Shown here: positions 21,348 through 64,000 of the stretch, in pieces
Layout: each line of letters opens with the position of its first letter
Position numbering within the stretch: the first letter of the stretch is position 1
Assembly (NCBI GenBank): GCA_947044365.1
Contig: OX345636.1
Span: 41,086,191-41,150,190, forward strand
Direction: 5' to 3'
Source: Petrosia ficiformis
Lineage: Eukaryota > Porifera > Demospongiae > Haplosclerida > Petrosiidae
Length of the DNA stretch: 64,000 bases
The notes under the pieces: generated by a model
What the model was told of the DNA's origin: nothing
The model's input: the letters and a program-made list of their open reading frames with translations, nothing else
The model's database searches: none
Translations under genes and position numbers: made by a program

Positions 21348-22107
21348 AATTGCACGTGACGTCACGACTGGGTGCTGTGGTTGCCAGCAAAAATACATTG
21401 ACTTCTATGGAAACAGGGTGGCAACTAAGATAAAAAGTCTTATCGCTTGCATCTATACGGTACTATTCTAAATTAACGAATTGCAACTAAAACTAGAATC
21501 TTCAGAGAACGTGTCAAAGTTTGTTCGAAGTCGAAAGGACGCCTGGTTAAAGAGAAACTAGGAAGTTTAGTACACAGAATAGCTGCAAGATGAACAGTAA
21601 TATAGCTGATATAACACTCACTCCAGAAGATATACCTGGAGCAAGCCTCTCCCAGCCTTACGAGGTACACACAGTGTCTGCTCTACGCTGGTGGCTACTT
21701 TGCTTGCGTCTCCATCAGGAAAATGACGAGAACACACACGGGTGCTAGGCTTCATGTCTTCTTCAGTCAACATAAACACTTGCAGCCAGACAGCTCTTCT
21801 GCTTGGTTCCTTGGGAATTCGATGAAAGGACAACCCAGGTTCCTTCGCTTTGGTATTTCCACACACACAACACTTATGACCGGTCATTGGCTCCTGTATC
21901 TCTAGAACTACTCGTACTTTCGACTTCGAACAAACTTTGACACGTTCTCTGAAGATTCTAGTTTTAGTTGCAATTCGTTAATTTAGAATAGTACCGTATA
22001 GATGCAAGCGATAAGACTTTTTATCTTAGTTGCCACCCTGTTTCCATAGAAGTCAATGTATTTTTGCTGGCAACCACAGCACCCAGTCGTGACGTCACGT
22101 GCAATTA
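21348..22107. mobile_element. Foldback element with about 200-bp inverted repeats
   Basis: Left arm from 21348 (AATTGCACGTGACGTCACGA...) pairs with the right arm ending near 22107. Identity is near-complete through GACTGGGTGCTGTGGTTGCC, TGACTTCTATGGAAACAGGG and up to CGAAGTCGAAAG (arms about 21348-21540 and 21915-22107). The loop holds a THAP-domain fragment. CACGTGACGTCACG at the ends is itself palindromic. The arrangement resembles a P- or Kolobok-type THAP transposon derivative. Confidence 0.75.
21618..21887 (-). pseudogene. THAP zinc-finger domain fragment
   Basis: The minus-strand frame begins with HKCCVCGNTKAK, then SFHRIPKEP, VWLQVF, and STRVCSRHFPDGD. This is the C-x(2-4)-C...C-x2-H pattern and hydrophobic spacing of a THAP domain, the DNA-binding module of P-element-type transposases. 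It covers most of the domain at about residues 3-58, then degenerates, and no catalytic part follows. It is flanked on both sides by the arms of the foldback element, so it was captured by, or is what remains of, a THAP transposon. Confidence 0.8.
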
Positions 22108-22261
22108 TTTATCGCCGATAAATTCCATTCCTTCTGTGCAATTGGACTATTTCTAGGGCTAAATTTATTCCAAGAAATAGACACTGGTACGACCACGCCT
22201 ACACATAGTTTAGCCCAGCGTCTGACTGTATTAGTCTGGGTAACTATATCTTTCAAAAGGA

Positions 22262-23014
<753 letters not shown>

Positions 23015-23171
23015 TACATTTGTGTCAATACACATAGTATGTATAGGTAAATAAATTACATCATTTTGTGGATGAGGTGGGCAAAAGTGGTGTAAAGAAT
23101 GCTGAGCTAAAGGAAGCCTCAGCAGAAAGAAAGCTGCCTATACAAACTGTTATTATGTAATTAATAGTTAG

Positions 23172-23480
23172 TTAAAGCTGGATGCATACTAAAGTAATTA
23201 CAAATTAAAGCTGGATCTGTTTCTAGGAATAGATTTACCCTTGAACAGAAATTAGGACTACATTTTGTAACATGGGGCCAAATCTGGCATACATGATTTG
23301 TCCTAGAACCAAATGTGATTGTCAGAATTGGTCCCAGACTGAATCGGTCTGTCATTTACAAAATTTTGACATTTTTGCTATGACATTAATTAATAGTTAA
23401 TTAGATTACGACCACGCCTACACTTAGTTTAGCCTTACTGTATTAGTCTGGGTTGTAAGTGACTATATATTGCAAAAGTA
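23172..23480 (+). promoter_or_regulatory. SRCR promoter-like block, copy 2
   Basis: A block of about 310 bp directly before the signal-peptide ATG at 23481. It is shared with 33613-33926 and with the interrupted copy at 18042. Shared words include 'ttgtaacatggggccaaatctggc', 'attggtcccagactgaat' and 'acgaccacgcctacac'. Conservation upstream of three signal exons suggests promoter and 5' UTR, though simple tandem duplication explains it too. Confidence 0.5.
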
Positions 23481-30839
<7,359 letters not shown>

Positions 30840-31149
30840 TACATGTATTGCATTTGTGTCAATACACATAGTATATATAGTTAAAAAAATTACATCATTT
30901 TGTTGATGAGGTTGGCAAGAATGCTGAGCTATTGGAAGTCTTAGCAGAAAGAAAGCAGCCTGTACAAACTGTTACTATGTAATGGCTGAAAGCCACTTCT
31001 AAAGTTGTATAACCTGGCTATTAAGCAGTTGGTTTGTGGAAAACAATCATAAGAGATACTTTTTATCTCCATGTACATGTATCCTAATGATTACTATTAT
31101 CATTGTAAAAATATTGTTGGTTGTTTCAAACAATTTGTTTGGTTACATA

Positions 31150-31778
31150 GTTTTATCAAACAATGTTTACCATAGAAACAACGAATCCCATACATTTTCA
31201 ATTAGACATTCAAATCACGCACTATGATAATATTTTACCGTATTGTACTGGACCGTATTGTATTGTACTGGACTCGCGTGACCGGAAGTTTATTGTACAG
31301 AAAATCACCTGACCCGGATGTTTTATTTTACAGCGTGTCACATGTTGCTAAGTAAAAATTGTGTAGAAAGAGATTACTCTATAATCTCTTCAGTTTTGAC
31401 GATGGTCAAGTTAGTAAACATGAGTTGTGATAAAATTCTAAATGAGGTAAGTTTTGTGTATGATAAAATGTGAAAATAGAGAGGTTTTTATATGTTCAGT
31501 GCTGAAAGTCTCTTTTCGAGTTGGAGGTTGCCCGAGATAGCTACTGGTTTGGGATTTAGCTTGTAAATGCTTCAAGATGACCATCTTTATCATGATAGTT
31601 TGAATAATAAAGTATTGCTAAGTAATAATAGGCAAAAACAAGCATGATTTGATAAATTTATTATCGCACAGATACCCGGGAAATATTACTCGTTGGATAC
31701 AGCGTGCCACTCGTCCTTCGGACTCGTGGCAACGCTGTATCCAACTCGTAATATTTCCCGGTATCTGTGCGATAATAT
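31150..31778. mobile_element. Insertion specific to the unit after domain C
   Basis: Compared with paralogous DNA near 25215-25235 ('ttacatagttgtattgacatc'), extra sequence is present between 'ttacatagtt' and 'gtattgacatc'. It holds an ATG at about 31400 followed by a good donor after AATGAG (near 31446), which could be a captured first exon, and a 117-bp hairpin (31660-31776). Clear terminal repeats for the whole insert were not found. Confidence 0.45.
31660..31776. repeat. 117-bp hairpin with about 50-bp arms
   Basis: ATTATCGCACAGATACCCGG... pairs with ...CCGGTATCTGTGCGATAAT. Arms continue through AATATTAC, GTTGGATACAGCG and GCCAC to a small loop containing CGTCCTTCGGACTCG, itself self-complementary. 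The near-perfect pairing suggests a recent foldback element. Confidence 0.8.
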
Positions 31779-31928
31779 ATATGTATTGACATCTATCTGT
31801 ATTTTTGTACTTGATGTTATTGACTATACAAATTGTGTGAGCTCTTTATGTGTCAAAGTAATGGAAATACACTGAAGGTTGGCATGGCTGTCAGATCATT
31901 GAAATATATATATTACATATAACAGGAG

Positions 31929-32350
31929 CTTATAATGACAGAAAGCGTAAGAGTAGGAGCGGCAAATGACCACGCATTTAATTAAATTGGTCAAACTATC
32001 TGTCTCCGTCTGTTACTATTTTTAGAACCAAAGTGTATACGCCTTTGTTAAATATGGCCTCTACATCTCGACAATCTCCAAGGTTAGCTATGAAACGAGC
32101 ACGTCTGGAGGCAGAAATGGAGTCACCTACCATCAGTGTTTGACATCATTGCCTTCTGTCATTGAAGTGATTGCAGTGAAGGCTTCCTACTGCTTTGTCA
32201 GTGGCTTCACTAGGAACATCTTCATAGTCTACACGAGCCAGAATATCGCTCAATTCTTTTCTCTGTTTTACAGGAAACTTAGTCAATTTAGTATTTAGTA
32301 GCTGTTCATTTTCTAGAAGCCATATTTAACGAAGTCGTATACATGTGGGT
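31929..32350. mobile_element. MITE with captured coding-like fragments
   Basis: The left 120 bp (ACAGAAAGCGTAAGAGTAGG..., through CCACGCATTTAATTAAATTG) is the complement of sequence at about 25490-25610 and 35690-35775, the right arm of the same family. The inside has a short plus-strand frame at about 32053 (start MASTSRQSPRLAMKRARLEA) and a minus-strand frame with KQRKELSDILARVDYEDV, neither recognised. The right arm of this copy is truncated near 32350. Confidence 0.45.
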
Positions 32351-32761
32351 TCTAAAAATAGGGTTGCACCTATACAATCGTCTGCCTATACAATGTATAT
32401 ACATGTATATCATATATTCAGATCTGATTTGTACGACACAGTGTTTTTTCAGGGCCATAAATTTTGTAGATCATTAATATGTTTACTACAATATATTAAA
32501 GGCAAGAATGTCCAATGGGACCATGTTTTGTCTTAACTCCAATCCTAAGAAAAACACTGGCCATGATCATGTATTTATCTAATTTATGATCGTTCACACA
32601 CATTGGCTACTCTTTGACATTTAGTTGTTTGAATAAAGTAAAACTTGTTTTATTTCACAACGATATATTGATTATGTATCTTAATATATATCCAGACTGT
32701 ACTTGTACTTTTTGTCAATATTATACCAATAACCAGTGACATTGGTGTTTGATTGAAAAGA

Positions 32762-32985
32762 ATATATAGAGAAAAAAGTATTCCTGCTGATCTGTGGAGC
32801 TTGAGCACGTGTACTATTATGCACCACACCCATTAATTGACCGAGCCCCCTGGAATGGTACAAATTCCTTAACAACTTATACAACACATACTCGCGTAAG
32901 TGACACAAGAATATATATATATTACCATACATCGAACCCAGGGGAAAGCAATCATAGTGATGGCCTACGGGCCGTAAAAACAATG
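32762..32985. mobile_element. MITE of the ATGATTGCTT family, reverse orientation
   Basis: Starts 'gagaaaaaagtattcctgctgatctgtgg' and ends 'ggaaagcaatcatagtgatggcctacgggcc'. The interior shows 'cattaattgaccgagccccc' and 'actcgcgtaagtgacacaag', the complement of the 14330 element. Confidence 0.6.
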
Positions 32986-33019
32986 CTGCTTTGCTGAAAA
33001 CAACAGTGTTTAGGATACC

Positions 33020-33612
33020 AAATTATACTTTTGTGAATTTGAAATTTGATAAAGTACAAAACAATTGCTGCATAAATTGCTTCTTTATTCCACTGTCTTG
33101 AGTAGATGTAGTCAGTGTGTTATTAACTAAATCTTGAGAATTATTAAATGATGATAATAGTGTATAGATGACGGTGTCAATTGTAATAAAAGAACTATAT
33201 ACATGCAATATAATTAATTGTATTTGCAACGTGGAGAAAGTATTGCCTTCATTTTGATTTTAGACATGTGTGTATGTTATTTGTAATGATTTGTAAGTGT
33301 ACTCATATCACAAGGTGCAGAATTCATTAAATATTAATTCGAATATCTCAAGAGATAATCAAATGTATACATTGTATATGGATTTTCAGACAATAACCAC
33401 CAATTTATTTAATAAGTAATGTTAGTATTAGTTGTGACAAGCTACAGTAGTAATAATATTATTAAGAATTTCAAAGAAACCTCAATGCTATAGAAATCCA
33501 TAACAGTAACACTGACTTAAGCAGTAATAGTAGTAGTAATCTACTCATTGTTAAGGTAATAGTAATATAATATAACATTGACTCAGGAGGTAATATTAAT
33601 TAGTAATAGTTA
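33020..33612. repeat. Duplicated noncoding tail of unit I with TAA/TAG repeats
   Basis: The stretch 'gaatttgataaagtagcaaaac...cactgtcttgagtagatgtagtcagtgtgtt' also occurs at 36470-36570, 45105-45190 and 53630-53715. Degenerate TAG/TAA repeats occupy about 33420-33610. Confidence 0.5.
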
Positions 33613-33926
33613 ATTAAAGCTGGATGCATACTAAAGTAATTACAAATTAAAGCTGGATCTGGTTCTAGGAATAGATTTACCCTTGAACAGAAAGTAGGAC
33701 TACATTTTGTAACATGGGGCCAAATCTGGCATACATGATTTGTCCTAGGACCAAATGTGATTGTCAGAATTGGTCCCAGACTGAATTGGTCTGTCATTTA
33801 CAAAGTTTCGACATTTTTTGCCATGACATTAATTAATAATTAATTAGATTACGACCACGCCTACACATAGTTTAGCTGGCCTATAGTATTAGTCTGGGTC
33901 GAAAGCAACTATATCTTTCAAAAGGA
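33613..33926 (+). promoter_or_regulatory. SRCR promoter-like block, copy 3
   Basis: The most complete uninterrupted version, running 'taaagctggatgcatac' to 'tcaaaaggaatg'. It keeps CCATGACATTAATTAAT and ATTACGACCACGCC, the empty sites of the two insertions found in copy 1. Confidence 0.5.
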
Positions 33927-62647
<28,721 letters not shown>

Positions 62648-64000
62648 GTAAGTTGATCATCAAAAGACTGTTGGCAGCATTCATTACTCGTACGAGAACT
62701 TATTTATTCTTAAAATTAAGTTATACATGTATAATGTTATATATAATTATGATAATACATGTAAATATGAATGCACATGTGGTGCAGAACCCTGTGCACA
62801 AATGTGATTGGGTTGTTACTGACAAGAAAATAATTGCAGATAATACTTCAATCTACTGAGTTATATTATAATATATTATACATATGTATGTTACAACTTG
62901 CACTCCAGTCCTACCAAGAATACATAATTCTTATTGTAGAAAAAAGCTGTGTTAGAATGAAGTATAAAACAGTTTTGTGGCTTCAATAATGTGCATTAAA
63001 TGAAATACATGTACATGTAAGTGGAGCTAAAAAGTGACCTTCATGTCAGAAAATGTAGAGCCATGAAGGTCACTTTCAATTGTACTTGATATCGAGCATT
63101 GATTTGATAGCGAAAGCCTTCAAACTAGATGAGTCGTGTTTCAATGTATTAATTCGCTACCAGAATACTTCTGAAAATGGTGAAACGATGATCAGGAGTT
63201 GTAAAATTTGTCAGAACTTTAAAACCAAAAGGTTTTAGCAAACCCTTTTTTGTAGGTTGATTCTTGTATGATTTGAAGTCTGTTGATAGCTTGATTGAAG
63301 TCCCACTATTGTTAGTTAGAAATTTGGGAACAGACAGACAGACAAAGTAACCTTCCAATCCCTCCACCTATATGTGGGCGAGTGTTAATAATACTACATG
63401 CATGTGAATGCAAAAGTAGCAAATGCAATATGGATGTGACTAGTGTTAAATTATTAATTCTACATGACACGTGAATGTTTTAAGATAAGATGATAGAGAG
63501 AGGATATATGGGTTTGACACTGTGAGTGACACCATTTACAGAAGCTCCAACAATGTTTGAGTTGTTATTGCAATGAAATGTGGCAAATGAGCCAGTTTCT
63601 TTGATGCCAAATTGACCAATATTGAAAAGCATGCGTGTGGTTGGTTTTCAACCTGACCAACAGAATATGCTCAGCCAATTTAACCAAAGGAAGCTTAAGG
63701 AATCAAATTTTCTGAATAACTAGAAGGTTTTTTAAAATCTACTCAATCTCTCTGTTACTTTCCAGTTTTGTCTGTTGATGTTCTTTTGTATATTTTTTGG
63801 TAATTAACCTGTACACTTTCAATTTGCCATTGTGTTTATCAATATATATACATGAGTCGATATGAAAATCTAAATTATATATAAAATAAATCAGAGAAGT
63901 ATATTGTCAGCTCCATGCTAGTATCCTGCTGTTGCCTAGTCTATTGGATGCTGAGCTTCAAGTATGAAACTTATTGTGAAATATAATTATAATTAGACTG
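62648..64000. other. Downstream intron or flank of SRCR gene 3
   Basis: No further SRCR or other exon was recognised. A short inverted pair AGTGACCTTCATG / CATGAAGGTCACT lies at about 63034-63075. Confidence 0.45.

Larger units (their letters stand above)
20652..22186. mobile_element. Composite hAT-like insertion carrying a THAP foldback element
   Basis: The uninterrupted paralogous sequence 'agattacgaccacgcc' is split here. The left side ends TTATGACC at 20651 and the right resumes GTACGACC at 22187, compatible with an 8-bp duplication. Element ends are CAGGGTCTCC and the complement of CAGTGTCTAT, weakly inverted. The left part has 'accctagatctagggtaa'. The inner 21348-22107 is a distinct foldback element. 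Confidence 0.5.

Overview
The window looks like nuclear DNA of an animal, most likely a sponge (demosponge). It is AT-rich, its genes have short exons with GT-AG introns, it carries a tandem family of secreted SRCR-domain genes, and it is packed with DNA transposons, MITEs and retroelement fragments. The host assignment is an inference; no rRNA, tRNA or mitochondrial marker was found.

Region 1 (1-14,100). A long ORF with a zinc knuckle (1260-3575, +) lies tail-to-tail with a two-exon Tudor/chromo-like gene (3832-4602, -). Next comes a complete four-exon EXTL2-like glycosyltransferase gene (5025-14014, +). I assembled it by splice phase from exons at 5025-5445, 12836-12906, 13217-13562 and 13887-14014. 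Its 7.4-kb first intron holds a palindromic MITE, a Penelope-like fragment inserted inside another MITE, and a decayed DDE_1 transposase with a PHD-like C-terminus.

Region 2 (14,100-22,260) has no intact host gene. It contains a foldback MITE with a perfect 9-bp target duplication, a TTF zinc-finger fragment, a foldback MITE near 17.7 kb, a ZBED-type hAT element, and a composite insertion with a THAP-domain fragment between inverted repeats. The hAT and the composite both sit in a regulatory-looking block whose uninterrupted copies stand before the next two SRCR genes.

Region 3 (22,260-64,000) is the SRCR array. There are three near-identical signal-peptide exons (22262, 23481, 33927) and seven group-A-type SRCR domains (A-G). 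Each domain is split over two exons with phase-1 introns. The array grew by tandem duplication with a period of about 10.4-10.7 kb. Each large unit also carries the same decayed tyrosine recombinase (DUF3504/Crypton type) and a DIRS-like reverse transcriptase on the opposite strand. Younger insertions distinguish the units: a small hAT MITE (38.9 kb), a nearly intact hAT (41.8-44.5 kb), a Ty3/gypsy fragment (46.3-49.1 kb), a 3.6-kb transposon with long inverted repeats that encodes an IS3-like integrase and a RING-finger protein (54.5-58.2 kb), and nested MITEs inside the last SRCR intron (61.3-62.1 kb). Paralogous copies provide empty sites for several insertions, so their order can be read.

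The most unusual items are the two-gene RING/integrase transposon, the inverted Penelope-like fragment with a hammerhead-like motif, the opposed recombinase/RT pair, and the mosaic pattern of SRCR exons and introns that suggests gene conversion.
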